A stretch of DNA of 64,000 bases, taken from positions 1-64,000 of the forward strand of contig JABHSO010000025.1 of the NCBI GenBank assembly GCA_018669845.1, written 5' to 3'. Shown here piece after piece: positions 44,288 through 54,450 of this stretch. The stretch is from Gammaproteobacteria bacterium. Its GTDB lineage: Bacteria > Pseudomonadota > Gammaproteobacteria > GCA-001735895. How positions within the stretch are numbered: position 1 is the first letter of the stretch; each line of letters starts with the position of its first letter. Under the pieces are notes generated by a model. That model saw only the letters and a list, made by a program, of their open reading frames with translations, did no database searches and was not told where the DNA came from. The translations under genes were made by a program, and so were the position numbers.

Positions 44288-45826
44288 ATGAATAATAAAG
44301 TAATCACTGCTGAACAGGCAGCTGAAATAATTAAAGATGGCCAAACCATAGCCACCGGTGGTTTTGTCGGTATAGGTGTGCCGGAAGCTTTACTTTGTGC
44401 GATTCAAAAACGATTTCTAAAACAACAAAAACCTCGTGATATTACATTAGTATATGCAGCAGGACAGGGTGATGGTAAAGATCGAGGGTTAAATCATCTG
44501 GGTGAAAAGGGCCTGGTCAAACGAATTATCGGTGGGCACTGGGGACTGGTTCCGAAACTTGGGCAGCTTGCTTATGCGAATGAGCTAGAAGCCTATAACC
44601 TGCCACAGGGTGTTATCTCCCATCTTTATCGTGATATTGCTGCTGGAAAACCTGGGACTTTAACGCACGTTGGGCTGCATACTTTTGTGGATCCGAGAGT
44701 TGATGGAGGTAAGCTCAATGCAGCAGCTAAGGAGGATTTAGTAGAACTGCTAACCATTGGTCAACAGGAATACCTATTTTATAAACGGTTTCCTATCGAT
44801 ATCGCTTTGCTTCGAGGCACTACGGCCGATAGCAAGGGCAATATCACCATGGAAAGAGAAGCTCTCACGCTTGAGGCACTATCAATTGCACAGGCCGTGC
44901 ATAACTGTGGTGGCAAAGTGCTGGTGCAGGTAGAACGAGTCATTGATAAACACCAAGTTTCTCCCCAACTGGTCAAAATTCCGGGGATATTAGTTGATGC
45001 CGTGATTGTGGCAAAAGCAGAAGATCATATGCAAACCTTTTCTGAGCCATATAACCCAGCTTACAGTGGTGAGCTTCTAACTGAGGATGAAAACCTTAAC
45101 TCAAGCAATATAGAAAATGCGATAGATAGCCGCTTAATAATAGGCCGCATTGCTGTTCAATATTTAAAACCGGGCAGTATTGTGAATCTGGGCATTGGCA
45201 TGCCCGAAGCAGTTGCTCAGGCTGCGACGGAGTCTGGTGATATAAATTCGATTACCTTAACGGTTGAACCCGGTGGAATAGGTGGAACACCTGCAACAGG
45301 GCTGAGTTTTGGTGCGACAGCATATGCCGACTCGATTATTGATCAAACGACGCAATTTGATTTTTACGATGGTGGTGGCCTGGATCAGGCTTTTCTCGGC
45401 ATGGCCGAAGTGGATGAACTGGGTAATGTTAACGTAAGCCGGTTTGGAACCCGTACCGCCGGGGCAGGCGGCTTCATCAATATCAGTCAGAATGCTAAAG
45501 AAGTGTTTTTCATGGGAGCTTTTACTTCCGGGAAACAGCAAGTTGACATTATGGCTGATGCTCTGAGTATTAAACAAAATGGTAGTGTGAAAAAATTTGT
45601 AAAAAATGTTCAGCACCTGACTTTTAATGGCCAGCACGGTTTAAAAAATAACCAGAAGATTCGTTTTATTACCGAACGTGGAGTATTTCGCCTGACTAAA
45701 AATGGCTTGTTACTGGAAGCAATAGTACCTGGAATTGATATTCAAAAAGATATTGTTGCTTTAATGGATTTTAAACCGCTTGTGGCACAGGAGCTAAAAG
45801 TATTAAGTTGCAACATCTTTAACTAA
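44288..45826 (+). CDS. Acetate/3-oxoacid CoA-transferase, fused alpha-beta subunits (YdiF-like)
   Basis: The start is the ATG at 44288; an upstream GTG at 44252 lies in the family B repeat and is unlikely. The 512-residue protein has an alpha half with DGQTIATGGFVGIGVPEALL, YAAGQGDGKDRGLNHLGEKG and PGTLTHVGLHTFVDPRVDGG, and a beta half with VNLGIGMPEAVAQAAT and LTVEPGGIGGTPATGLSFGA, where the Glu of VEPG is the covalent CoA-binding residue. It moves CoA between acyl-CoAs and acetate or another carboxylate. The insertion between tgt and yajC is unusual for this gene. Confidence 0.9.
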   Translation: MNNKVITAEQAAEIIKDGQTIATGGFVGIGVPEALLCAIQKRFLKQQKPRDITLVYAAGQGDGKDRGLNHLGEKGLVKRIIGGHWGLVPKLGQLAYANELEAYNLPQGVISHLYRDIAAGKPGTLTHVGLHTFVDPRVDGGKLNAAAKEDLVELLTIGQQEYLFYKRFPIDIALLRGTTADSKGNITMEREALTLEALSIAQAVHNCGGKVLVQVERVIDKHQVSPQLVKIPGILVDAVIVAKAEDHMQTFSEPYNPAYSGELLTEDENLNSSNIENAIDSRLIIGRIAVQYLKPGSIVNLGIGMPEAVAQAATESGDINSITLTVEPGGIGGTPATGLSFGATAYADSIIDQTTQFDFYDGGGLDQAFLGMAEVDELGNVNVSRFGTRTAGAGGFINISQNAKEVFFMGAFTSGKQQVDIMADALSIKQNGSVKKFVKNVQHLTFNGQHGLKNNQKIRFITERGVFRLTKNGLLLEAIVPGIDIQKDIVALMDFKPLVAQELKVLSCNIFN

Positions 45827-46166
45827 GGAATATTAGGGGAGGAATGAATAGTGATTTCAGGGAGCAAGTTGTTGATTTACTGGCAGAGGAAGTAAGGGCT
45901 ACAAGTTAGTGAGTTTTTAACCACTGAAAACATTCCTAAATAGTATATTTGATCTACCAGTATAGGTTCACTCTGGTGAATAACTAAAGCCGTGTGATCA
46001 GAGTCTCAAAATAGTTGTTTTAGCTTTGAATTAACGCTCTTCAAGATAGATGTTTACAAACCAATCGTTTACAGTGGCGCAGTTCAAAAATACCTTTGAA
46101 TTGATCAAGCTGGGTTATTAAGTGAAGGTCATTGGATATTTTTATCAAGTTAAACTGGAGGGATTC
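45827..46166. other. 340-bp intergenic region with a 21-codon ORF
   Basis: The region begins with a strong ribosome-like AGGGGAGG (about 45834-45842) in front of an ATG at 45844 that opens a 21-codon frame (MNSDFREQVVDLLAEEVRAT) ending at 45909. It may be the remnant of a longer gene or a leader peptide. The rest is AT-rich; a short inverted repeat TTCAAA...TTTGAA lies at 46083-46100, and no clear promoter is seen. Confidence 0.3.
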
Positions 46167-47006
46167 ATGTCGATTCGATCAAAGCTGTTAATATCTTTTC
46201 TGTTTTTAACATTATTGCTGCTAACTCATTTTATAATTGGTTATTACTTTACCCAGAGAGAACATGATCTGGTTAAAGAAATGGCTAATGAACATAATAT
46301 TAGTCACCAGTTATCACAGCTTGCTATATCGGCACAAAAAATTCGTCGTTATGAGAAAGAATATTTCATTTACCTGCAAAACACACCGAAACGTAGAAAA
46401 TATTTCAAGGATTTTTCGGATGCACGTAATGAAATCAATAATATTTTATCCAGCTTAAAAAATACGTATTCAAAATTAGGAAAAAAATTAGACCTTAATC
46501 GACTTGCAGCGTGGAAAATCTCAACTCTATCTTATACGGCAGGTTTTGAAAAAATAAATGAAGAAGTAATGAATGGAATCATTACCGATGTTGCTGAAGC
46601 TAATGGAGCAATAAAAGAATCTAAAAATAAATTCAGATCGGTTTTGTCAGGCAGTATGGATGCAATTGATGAATCTTTCAGATCGTCAAAAAATAAAGCA
46701 AAATTGATTCAGGATTTTGGTGCTACATCCTCACTTATTTCCAGTTCGATTGCGCTCATAAGTGTGTTTATCGGGCTTGTTATGGCTTTTCAGGTGCCTG
46801 CAAGCATTATAAGACCGCTAAAAGAATTGTCCGAGGTTGCGAACAGTATCAGTAAAGGTAATCTAAATGAAAAAGTTGATATTGTGGGTAGTCCTGAAAT
46901 TGTGGATTTATCAAAGTCGATAGAACGTTTACAAACTGCCACTTTAGGACTGCTTAAACGTGTTCAAATTACCAAACGTGAGGGCACTACTAAAACTAAG
47001 GATTAA
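46167..47006 (+). CDS. HAMP-domain membrane protein without an output domain
   Basis: I choose the ATG at 46167 (279 residues), because GGAGGG lies 5 nt upstream; the frame is open from 46122. The protein has a helix at about residues 5-27, a helical periplasmic domain (about 28-180, with RRYEKEYFIYLQ and DAIDESFRSSKNKA), a second helix (about 190-212), and a HAMP domain (IRPLKELSEVANSISKGNL). It ends in a short basic tail. It has the sensory half of a chemoreceptor but lacks the methyl-accepting signalling domain. It may regulate a partner in trans or be truncated; no partner is adjacent. Confidence 0.75.
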   Translation: MSIRSKLLISFLFLTLLLLTHFIIGYYFTQREHDLVKEMANEHNISHQLSQLAISAQKIRRYEKEYFIYLQNTPKRRKYFKDFSDARNEINNILSSLKNTYSKLGKKLDLNRLAAWKISTLSYTAGFEKINEEVMNGIITDVAEANGAIKESKNKFRSVLSGSMDAIDESFRSSKNKAKLIQDFGATSSLISSSIALISVFIGLVMAFQVPASIIRPLKELSEVANSISKGNLNEKVDIVGSPEIVDLSKSIERLQTATLGLLKRVQITKREGTTKTKD

Positions 47007-47231
47007 TCTTTCAGCTTGAAATTATGGAAGTAGACACAAGATCTACATATAGATATTAAGTTAATTTCGATAAACCCTACTGGAATAAAGTTTAATGCCG
47101 ATTTACATGGCAATATCCATAAAAAAAGGGCTCATTTTGGGCTGTATCGAAATACCCTTCATATAACACGTTCTCTGTGCAATAATACGCGCCGTTTTTA
47201 ATCCACCAAATTTGACCATTAAGGAATTATT

Positions 47232-47561
47232 ATGAGCTTTTTTATTAGTGATGCAATTGCCCAGGCAGGTCCAGCAGCAGAGAGTGATCCAATCATGTCT
47301 TTTCTGCCTTTAATTATCCTGTTTGTTATTTTTTACTTTCTGTTGATACGCCCTCAGCAAAAGAAAGCGAAAGAACATAAAAATATGGTGGAAACACTAA
47401 GCAAGGGTGATGAGATTGTTACTCAAGGTGGTATTTTGGGTAAAGTTACCGATGTGTCTGACAATTATCTGACCTGCAAAATTGCAGATAACGTAGAAGT
47501 AAAAGTTCAAAGCCATGCAGTAGCTACGGTTTTGCCAAAAGGAACTATCAAAAACTTATAA
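47232..47561 (+). CDS. yajC: Sec translocon accessory protein YajC
   Basis: The 109-residue protein has the single membrane helix (LPLIILFVIFYFLLIRPQQK) and the following KGDEIVTQGGILGKVTDV of YajC. It belongs to the SecDF-YajC complex of the inner membrane. A ribosome site AAGGAA precedes the ATG. secD follows 20 bp later, then secF, in the standard order. The 225-bp upstream region likely carries its promoter, since the usual upstream gene tgt is far away. Confidence 0.95.
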   Translation: MSFFISDAIAQAGPAAESDPIMSFLPLIILFVIFYFLLIRPQQKKAKEHKNMVETLSKGDEIVTQGGILGKVTDVSDNYLTCKIADNVEVKVQSHAVATVLPKGTIKNL

Positions 47562-47581
47562 TCACGAACTTATAAAAGATC

Positions 47582-49450
47582 ATGCTTAATCAATATCCTG
47601 TCTGGAAATATCTGCTGCTTATAGTCATTGTTGCAATGGGGCTGCTATATGCTGCGCCAAATTTGTATGGTGAAGACCCTGCAGTGCAAATATCACACAG
47701 GGTTAACCTGATTAATGATGATGAAGTTCAGAATATAAAAAATATGCTGCAAAATTTGAATATAGAACATCGCTCTATAGAAATGGGTGATGGTTTTATT
47801 CTTATTCGTTTTAACAATGAAGACCAGCAGTTGAAAGCTGCATCTGATATTAAAGATGCTCTTCAGGAACAGGATAGTCGTTATGGTGTGGCGTTGAACC
47901 TCGCTCCGGCTACTCCTGACTGGTTGCGTTCGATGAATGCTTTGCCTATGTATCTGGGCCTGGATTTACGAGGTGGTGTACATTTCTTAATGGAAGTTGA
48001 TATGGATGCAGCTATTACCAAGTCGCTGAATCGTGCATCTTCTGAAATCCGTACTTATTTACGAGAAGAAAAAGTTCGTTATAGATCGGTTAAGGCATCG
48101 AAAGATAATTTGGCTGTGCGTTTTTCCAGTATCGAAGAAAGAGATCAGGGTTTAATCAAGCTAGAAGAAGAGTTTCGTGATTTTAATTTTCAAATTACTC
48201 AGGATGAACGTAGTTTCTATGTCAATATGAGCTATAGCGAAACGGCTTTAATTTCTGAAAAAACAGCGGCACTTACGCAAAATATTTCAACCCTTAAAAA
48301 TCGTGTTAATGAACTGGGTGTAGCTGAACCGGTTATCCAACGGCAGGGTGAAGACCGTGTTGTAGTGCAGCTGCCGGGTGTTCAGGATACGGTGAGAGCA
48401 AAAGAAATACTGGGTGCAACGGCCACTCTGGAATTTAGACTGGCACAGGGTTCTCTAACCGATTGGTCAGAAGCAGAGAGATCTGGAAAAGTACCTGTTG
48501 GAGCAAAGCTGTATAAAGAAACCAATGGCTCGCCAGTGTTATTAAAGCGTAGCATTATTGTTACGGGTGATCAGGTTGTTGGTGCAGCATCCGGTATTGA
48601 CAGTCAGTCAGGCACACCTGATGTAACGATCACGCTGAATGGAAAAGGCGCTGACCGTATGAGTAAAATCACCCGGGATAACATTGGAAAACCAATGGGT
48701 GTGGTATTTATTGAAGATAAATATGAATACAAAGAAATTAACGGTGAGAGAAAAAGGATTAAGAAAACCGAGCAGCGGGTCATCAATGTAGCAACTATTC
48801 GTGACCAGTTAAGTAAACGTTTTCATATTACTGGCCTGGATAGCACACGAGAAGCTCGTGATCTGGCTTTATTACTACGTGCTGGTGCATTAAGAGCGCC
48901 TATGATCATCATCGAAGAACGTACTGTAGGACCTAGCCTTGGACAGGAAAATATCAATAAAGGTTTTATGTCTGTTGTCATTGGTTTTATCGCTGTACTC
49001 ATTTTTATGGTTGTTTACTATAAAGTTTTTGGATTGATAGCAAACGTCGCTTTGACCATGAATCTTGTATTGTTGGTTGCTGTCTTATCCATGCTACAGG
49101 CAACTCTAACTTTACCGGGTATTGCGGGAATAGTTTTAACAGTTGGTATGGCTGTGGATGCTAACGTATTGATTTTCGAGCGGATACGAGAAGAAATTCG
49201 ATTGGGGAACTCACCTCAGGCTTCTATCTTTTCCGGTTATCAGAAAGCATTCAGTACCATTGCTGATGCAAATATAACAACATTGATTGTCGCCGTTATC
49301 CTGTTTGGATTTGGCACAGGTCCTATTCAGGGCTTTGCTGTTACATTATCAATTGGAATCCTGACTTCAATGTTAACTGCAATCATGGGCACTAGAGCCA
49401 TTGTTAATTTGGTTTATGGTCGTAAAAACATTAAAAAACTGGCTATATAA
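47582..49450 (+). CDS. secD: Protein translocase subunit SecD
   Basis: The 622-residue protein is full length. It has the N-terminal helix, the periplasmic P1 region with LGLDLRGGVHFLMEVDMDAA, ISTLKNRVNELGVAEPVIQR and VVQLPGVQDT, and the C-terminal membrane part with GIAGIVLTVGMAVDANVLIF and ERIREEIRLG. It uses the proton motive force to help pull secreted proteins through SecYEG. It follows yajC by 20 bp and is followed by secF 27 bp later. Confidence 0.97.
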   Translation: MLNQYPVWKYLLLIVIVAMGLLYAAPNLYGEDPAVQISHRVNLINDDEVQNIKNMLQNLNIEHRSIEMGDGFILIRFNNEDQQLKAASDIKDALQEQDSRYGVALNLAPATPDWLRSMNALPMYLGLDLRGGVHFLMEVDMDAAITKSLNRASSEIRTYLREEKVRYRSVKASKDNLAVRFSSIEERDQGLIKLEEEFRDFNFQITQDERSFYVNMSYSETALISEKTAALTQNISTLKNRVNELGVAEPVIQRQGEDRVVVQLPGVQDTVRAKEILGATATLEFRLAQGSLTDWSEAERSGKVPVGAKLYKETNGSPVLLKRSIIVTGDQVVGAASGIDSQSGTPDVTITLNGKGADRMSKITRDNIGKPMGVVFIEDKYEYKEINGERKRIKKTEQRVINVATIRDQLSKRFHITGLDSTREARDLALLLRAGALRAPMIIIEERTVGPSLGQENINKGFMSVVIGFIAVLIFMVVYYKVFGLIANVALTMNLVLLVAVLSMLQATLTLPGIAGIVLTVGMAVDANVLIFERIREEIRLGNSPQASIFSGYQKAFSTIADANITTLIVAVILFGFGTGPIQGFAVTLSIGILTSMLTAIMGTRAIVNLVYGRKNIKKLAI

Positions 49451-49477
49451 ATCAGGCTAAGCATTTAGGAAAAAACT

Positions 49478-50407
49478 ATGGCACTTTTTAAAGAAATAAA
49501 TTTTATGGGTCTACGCAAAATTGCGATGTCCATTTCGTTGGTATTAATCCTGATATCACTGGTTAGCCTGTTCACTAATAAATTGAACGTTGGTATCGAT
49601 TTCACCGGTGGTAGTGTTATTGAAGTGGGTTATGAAGAAGCAGTTGATCTTAAACCAGTTAGAGCGGCTCTAGTTAAAGCGGGTTACGGGGATGCAATTG
49701 TTCAACACTTTGGTAGTGCGAAAGAAGTACTTATTCGCCTGGTTCCACGTGAAGGGCAGAATAAAGCTGAACTGAGTTCATTACTCATTCCAATATTAGC
49801 TGAGCAAACTAGCAGTAAAATGGATGTCCGCCGGGTTGATTTCGTGGGACCTCAAGTGGGTGAGGAGCTTCGTGAAGACGGTGGACTGGCAGTTCTCTAT
49901 GCTTTGATTGCTATATTGATTTATGTGTCATTACGTTTTGAATACCGCTTTTCTCTTGGAGCTGTAGCGGCTCTGATTCATGATGTAATTATTACTCTGG
50001 GTGTATTTTCAATCCTGCAGCTGGATTTTGATTTAAGTGTACTGGCGGCTATTCTGGCGGTTATAGGTTATTCACTGAATGATACAATTGTTGTATTTGA
50101 CCGTATTCGTGAAAATTTTAGAAAAATTCGTAAGAAAACTTCTTTTGAAGTGATTAACATGTCTATCAATCAAACAATTTCACGTACGTTAGTGACATCT
50201 TTAACCACTTTACTGGTGTTAATAGCGTTATATACCTTCGGTGGTGAAGTTATTGAAGCTTTTGCCCTGGCCTTGATTATTGGTGTAATGGTTGGTACTT
50301 ACTCTTCAATTTATGTAGCAAGTGCAAGTGCCCTGGCTCTGGGTATTACACGATCTGATATGTTGATACCTGAAAAAGAAGATGTTGAAGCGGAAGCGCA
50401 GCCATAA
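49478..50407 (+). CDS. secF: Protein translocase subunit SecF
   Basis: The 309-residue protein has the SecF hallmark GIDFTGGSVIEV near the N-terminus, FVGPQVGEELREDGGLAVL, and the membrane motif IGYSLNDTIVVFDRIRENFR in helix 4. It forms a complex with SecD. A ribosome site (TTAGGA) lies 9 nt before the ATG. A strong hairpin terminator at 50467 closes the operon. Confidence 0.97.
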   Translation: MALFKEINFMGLRKIAMSISLVLILISLVSLFTNKLNVGIDFTGGSVIEVGYEEAVDLKPVRAALVKAGYGDAIVQHFGSAKEVLIRLVPREGQNKAELSSLLIPILAEQTSSKMDVRRVDFVGPQVGEELREDGGLAVLYALIAILIYVSLRFEYRFSLGAVAALIHDVIITLGVFSILQLDFDLSVLAAILAVIGYSLNDTIVVFDRIRENFRKIRKKTSFEVINMSINQTISRTLVTSLTTLLVLIALYTFGGEVIEAFALALIIGVMVGTYSSIYVASASALALGITRSDMLIPEKEDVEAEAQP

Positions 50408-50466
50408 GGTTTTTTACCTCAAAAGCTTGAATATCAAATTAAAGATTAGTAGTTAAAGTTTTAATC

Positions 50467-50500
50467 ATGCTGGAGCAAACGATGTTTGTTCCAGCATTTT
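50467..50500 (+). terminator. Rho-independent terminator of yajC-secDF
   Basis: ATGCTGGAGCAAAC pairs with GTTTGTTCCAGCAT (14 bp, one G-U pair) around a GAT loop and runs into TTTT. It lies 59 bp after the secF stop and 66 bp before the end of the convergent rhodanese gene. Confidence 0.8.
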
Positions 50501-50566
50501 AATCTTTAGCAGGCTAACTCTGTTTATTCAACAAAGTAAAACTTTTCATTATTTGTAGTTTGGATT

Positions 50567-51346
50567 TTAATTAGTTAATGATTTAAAAAACTGTTTAACT
50601 CCACCAGCCATAAAGAAATAATCTGCAATTCCATTATCTTCCAGATAGTACTGTAACCAGCGTACCTGTTTGCCAGCCTCATCATATACCAGTAAGCTTT
50701 TTCCGGATTTTTTAACGCCTTTTAAAAACTTACTCAGTTTTTTCTGCTCATCCATTGATATATTATCCTGACGGTATGGGAAGAGTTCTATTAGTCCACG
50801 TTGAGAAGGTTCACGAATATCAAGAATAACGGTGTTATCATCAATATTAGCAGTGAATTCTTCAGGCTTTAACAGGTATTTTTTCAAATCATCTTTACTT
50901 AATAATCGACTTGTATCTACAGGTGTACTACCCAGTAATACTGCTTTTTCAGGGTGAGCCTTTGCCCAGTCAAAGATGCCAGAGTCGTAAGCGAATATAT
51001 TCGTGATTTTTGCTCTACGGGCTTTCTTTGCTGCTTTATAAGATTTATAGCAGCTATGACCATTACAATAAAAAATAACGGGTTTACCGTCGTTTTGAAG
51101 AGCGGAAACCTGAGCAGTAAATTTTTTGCTGTTTAAAGGAATGTTAATGGCATTGTTTATATGTAACGTATTAAATTCAAAAGCTGAACGTACATCTACA
51201 ACAATCACATTATCAAACTCCCTGTTTAATTGTGATGTTTCGTAAACTTGTACCTTGGGGTAAGTCGCCCGTCCTGGGTAATCACCCGATTGAGCCCAAA
51301 CTGGTAGTAATAGACTAATGAGTGAAAATATGAATAGAAATTTCAT
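50567..51346 (-). CDS. Exported protein with tandem rhodanese domains
   Basis: The 259-residue protein has a signal peptide (cleavage near VWAQSG). The first rhodanese domain (about 30-125) has DVRSAFEFNTLHINNAINIP and the active-site FYCNGHSCYKSYKAA, so the catalytic Cys is present. The second (about 150-258) has VILDIREPSQ but reads LLVYDEAGKQVRWLQYYL where the Cys loop should be, so it is probably inactive. Tandem rhodaneses with one dead domain are a known design for sulfurtransferases. Export suggests a role with periplasmic sulfur compounds, which would fit a sulfur oxidiser. Sulfur-transfer activity is inferred. Confidence 0.85.
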   Translation of the reverse strand: MKFLFIFSLISLLLPVWAQSGDYPGRATYPKVQVYETSQLNREFDNVIVVDVRSAFEFNTLHINNAINIPLNSKKFTAQVSALQNDGKPVIFYCNGHSCYKSYKAAKKARRAKITNIFAYDSGIFDWAKAHPEKAVLLGSTPVDTSRLLSKDDLKKYLLKPEEFTANIDDNTVILDIREPSQRGLIELFPYRQDNISMDEQKKLSKFLKGVKKSGKSLLVYDEAGKQVRWLQYYLEDNGIADYFFMAGGVKQFFKSLTN

Positions 51347-51536
51347 TCCTGCAAGCTCCTGTATATTTTAGTGATTATTGTTTTTATAGACTTAAGTGTA
51401 GATTAGATTATCGTTAGGTCAATAAGTTAGATGCTTTTGCTAATAAAAATATTAAGTTTTTACCTTTGTGTTAACTCTTTAATATTGTGATTTGATTTGA
51501 TTTGTTTTAAAGGTTATAGCTCACATCTTACTAAAG

Positions 51537-51552
51537 TGGCACGCTCTCTGCA
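51537..51552 (+). promoter_or_regulatory. Sigma-54 promoter of flgGHI
   Basis: TGGCACGCTCTCTGCA contains GG (51538-51539) and GC (51550-51551) exactly 10 bp apart, matching the TGGCAC-N5-TTGCW RpoN consensus with one mismatch. The expected start is near 51563, about 26 nt before the flgG ATG. RpoN/FleQ control of basal-body operons is well known in Pseudomonas and Vibrio. Confidence 0.75.
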
Positions 51553-51588
51553 TATACTCCTGTAAATGCCCCAACACAGGAGATTATT

Positions 51589-52374
51589 ATGAACCAGGCA
51601 CTCTGGGTAGCCAAAACTGGTCTGGACGCCCAACAGACCCGTTTATCAGTCATTTCAAACAATCTGGCTAATGTCAGTACCAATGGATTTAAACAATCCA
51701 GAGCGGTGTTTGAAGACTTGTTGTATCAAAATGTTCGGCAGGTAGGTGGCCAGACATCGCAGGAAACCCGTTTACCGTCAGGCCTTTCACTGGGTACCGG
51801 TACACGCGTAGTGGCCACAGAAAAATTGCATACGCAGGGATCTATTCTTAACACTGAAAATTCACTCGATGTAGCTATTGACGGGAAAGGTTATTTTCCT
51901 GTTTTACTACCCGATGGCAATGAAGCTTACACCCGAGATGGTAGCTTTAAAATTTCTGATCAGGGGCAATTAGTCACCGCAAGCGGCTATACCTTGCAGC
52001 CTGGAATTACTATTGCTGCCGACGTTCAATCAATCACAATTGGTCAGGACGGTGTTGTTTCAGTAACTTTACCTGGGCAGGCAACACCGTCTGTTATCGG
52101 TAATATTCAAATTTCAAACTTTATAAATCCTACCGGTTTACAGCCGATTGGAGAAAATATGTTTCTTGAATCGGCTGCCAGTGGTGCTGCTCAGGCCGGA
52201 ACACCAGGATTGACCGGCTTGGGGCGCTTACGCCAGGGGGCCCTTGAAGGTTCTAATGTGAATATTGTGGAAGAAATGGTTGGTATGATTGAAGCTCAAC
52301 GTGCCTATGAAATGAATTCGAAATTGATCTCAACTGCTGATGGCATGATGCAGTATCTGAATAACAATATTTAG
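51589..52374 (+). CDS. flgG: Flagellar distal rod protein FlgG
   Basis: The 261-residue protein starts [20 protein letters not shown] and continues with [20 protein letters not shown] (the rod/hook SNNLANVxTxGFK motif), then [39 protein letters not shown] and the C-terminal [20 protein letters not shown]. This is FlgG, the rod that crosses the periplasm. A ribosome site (AGGAGA) precedes the ATG. It opens a three-gene operon behind a sigma-54 promoter; flgF, which normally precedes it, is absent, and a rhodanese gene lies divergently upstream. Confidence 0.95.
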   Translation: MNQALWVAKTGLDAQQTRLSVISNNLANVSTNGFKQSRAVFEDLLYQNVRQVGGQTSQETRLPSGLSLGTGTRVVATEKLHTQGSILNTENSLDVAIDGKGYFPVLLPDGNEAYTRDGSFKISDQGQLVTASGYTLQPGITIAADVQSITIGQDGVVSVTLPGQATPSVIGNIQISNFINPTGLQPIGENMFLESAASGAAQAGTPGLTGLGRLRQGALEGSNVNIVEEMVGMIEAQRAYEMNSKLISTADGMMQYLNNNI

Positions 52375-52382
52375 GTGATGTG

Positions 52383-53084
52383 ATGAGAAATAAATACTTA
52401 ACTCAACTGATAAAAGCTGCAGTTCTTATTTCTTCAGTTATTTTATTACAGGCCTGTTCAAGTACCCGCCTTCAGGTGCAACCTGATCCCATGTTTGCAC
52501 CGGTTGATTTGAAACAAAGCCGTTTCCAGCCAGTTAATAATGGCTCTATCTTCCAGCAGGGCCGATCTGTTAGATTATTTGAAGATAGTAAGGCGTTCAG
52601 AGTAGGGGACTTGCTGAGTATTTCACTTTCTGAGTCAACTAATGCAACAAAATCAGCAGCAACCAACACGGCAAAGGATGATGATGTCACTTTAGGAGCA
52701 GGTACTTTTCTGGGTGTTTCACCAACTTATAAAGGCAATGCTCTGATGGATAATGCATTAACTGCTGAAAGAGCCTTCAAGGGCAGTGGCGATACGGCGC
52801 AGAGTAATAGTTTAAAGGGTGAAATAACCGTGATGGTGAGTGATATCTTACCGAATGGCAATTTAGTGGTTAGAGGTGAAAAGATTATAGGATTAAATCA
52901 AGGGTCTGAATTCATCCGTATTACAGGCATTGTCCGCCCACAGGATGTGAGTTCAAACAATGAAGTAACATCAGGAAAACTGGCCAATTCTCGCATTTAT
53001 TATGGTGGTGGTGGGGTCATTGCAGAAGCAAATACAAAAGGCTGGTTAAGTCGTTTCTTTAGCAGCCCTGTTTTTCCTTTTTAG
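52383..53084 (+). CDS. flgH: Flagellar L-ring protein FlgH
   Basis: The 233-residue protein has a lipoprotein signal (lipobox LQAC, as in FlgH) and the FlgH landmarks SIFQQGRSVRLFEDSKAFRV, GDLLSISLSESTNATKSAAT, GEITVMVSDILPNGNLVVRG and ITGIVRPQDVSSNNEV. It forms the outer-membrane ring of the flagellar bushing. The ATG at 52383 is chosen over a GTG at 52380. It begins 8 bp after flgG and is followed by flgI with an overlap-like spacing of 9 bp. Confidence 0.95.
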   Translation: MRNKYLTQLIKAAVLISSVILLQACSSTRLQVQPDPMFAPVDLKQSRFQPVNNGSIFQQGRSVRLFEDSKAFRVGDLLSISLSESTNATKSAATNTAKDDDVTLGAGTFLGVSPTYKGNALMDNALTAERAFKGSGDTAQSNSLKGEITVMVSDILPNGNLVVRGEKIIGLNQGSEFIRITGIVRPQDVSSNNEVTSGKLANSRIYYGGGGVIAEANTKGWLSRFFSSPVFPF

Positions 53085-53093
53085 GAGATGAAG

Positions 53094-54197
53094 ATGAAAA
53101 ATTTAAAAATGTTACTACTGATTTGTTTGTTAGTGATTTCATCTAATAGCTTTGCAGAACGTATTAAAGATATTACTGAAATTAAAGGTGTTCGCAGTAA
53201 CCAACTGGTTGGATACGGTTTGGTTGTGGGTCTGGATGGAACAGGTGATCAAACAGCTCAAACTCCATTTACAGTGCAAAGTTTAAAAAGCATGTTATCG
53301 CAATATGGTATTACGTTGCCTGCTGATGTTAACCCACAGGTTAAAAATATAGCAGCAGTCAGTATCCATGCAGATTTACCGGCATTTGCCAAAATTGGTC
53401 AAACTATTGATATCACTGTGTCATCATTGGGTAATTCGAAAAGTTTACGTGGTGGTAGCCTGTTAATGACCCCGTTAAAAGGTGCTGATGGAAATATCTA
53501 TGCCATGGCTCAAGGCAATTTGATTGTCGGTGGTCTGGGTGTTGAGGGAGCTGATGGCTCAAGAGTAACAATAAATGTACCGAGTGTGGGACGTGTTCCA
53601 AACGGTGCTTCTATTGAACGAGAAATTACTAACCCTTTTGCTCTGGGAAATCATATCACGCTGCATTTAAAGCGACCTGATTTTACTACGGCTAAAAGGC
53701 TTTCGGATACCATCAATCGAGTATTAGGTCCGGACAATGCGTTTGCCCAGGACAGTGTGTCTGTAAAAATAAATGCGCCAAAAGATATTTCTCAACGGGT
53801 TGGATACATGTCGTTTATTGAAAACCTTGAGTTTCAACCGGGAGAAGCCGCAGCCAAAGTTATTATCAATTCACGCACTGGAACCGTTGTGATTGGCAAT
53901 CATGTGAAAGTTTATTCAGCAGCGGTATCACATGGAAATATGACGGTGACAATTACCAATACAAATCAGGTCAGCCAACCGGGAGCGCTATCAGATGGGG
54001 AAACAGTAGCAACTCAGCAAAGTGATATTGATGTGGCTCAGGGTGATAACCGTATGTTTTTGTTCAATACAGGTGTTTCGCTGGACCAGATAGTACGTGC
54101 AGTTAATCAGGTAGGGGCTTCACCGGGTGATTTGGTTGCTATTTTAGAGTCTTTGAAGCAAGTGGGTGCGCTTTCTGCTGATCTTATCGTTATTTAA
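53094..54197 (+). CDS. flgI: Flagellar P-ring protein FlgI
   Basis: The 367-residue protein has a signal peptide (cleavage near SFAER) and the FlgI motifs [58 protein letters not shown]-like [20 protein letters not shown] and the C-terminal [20 protein letters not shown]. It forms the periplasmic ring around the rod. The ATG at 53094 is chosen, because AGGAG lies 6 nt upstream; an ATG at 53088 has none. The next expected gene, flgJ, is missing; an unrelated gene follows 250 bp later. Confidence 0.95.
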   Translation: MKNLKMLLLICLLVISSNSFAERIKDITEIKGVRSNQLVGYGLVVGLDGTGDQTAQTPFTVQSLKSMLSQYGITLPADVNPQVKNIAAVSIHADLPAFAKIGQTIDITVSSLGNSKSLRGGSLLMTPLKGADGNIYAMAQGNLIVGGLGVEGADGSRVTINVPSVGRVPNGASIEREITNPFALGNHITLHLKRPDFTTAKRLSDTINRVLGPDNAFAQDSVSVKINAPKDISQRVGYMSFIENLEFQPGEAAAKVIINSRTGTVVIGNHVKVYSAAVSHGNMTVTITNTNQVSQPGALSDGETVATQQSDIDVAQGDNRMFLFNTGVSLDQIVRAVNQVGASPGDLVAILESLKQVGALSADLIVI

Positions 54198-54450
54198 CTT
54201 ATCCGTGTTGAATGCCAATAAGAGCATCATCTCTATCATCAATTTTAGCTGTACATAAAATAATAGGAAGTCATAATTTATAAATGACTGATAGCAGTTA
54301 TCTAAAGGTCAATCTTTATTTAACTGTTTTCTCATGTCTAAATATACATAGAATTAATTGAAGACTGAGCTATTATTATAAAATCGTAAAATTATTGTGG
54401 GTTAGTCTTCTTTTTAGAAAGCTGATTCTGAGATGTGAAAGGTATTATTA

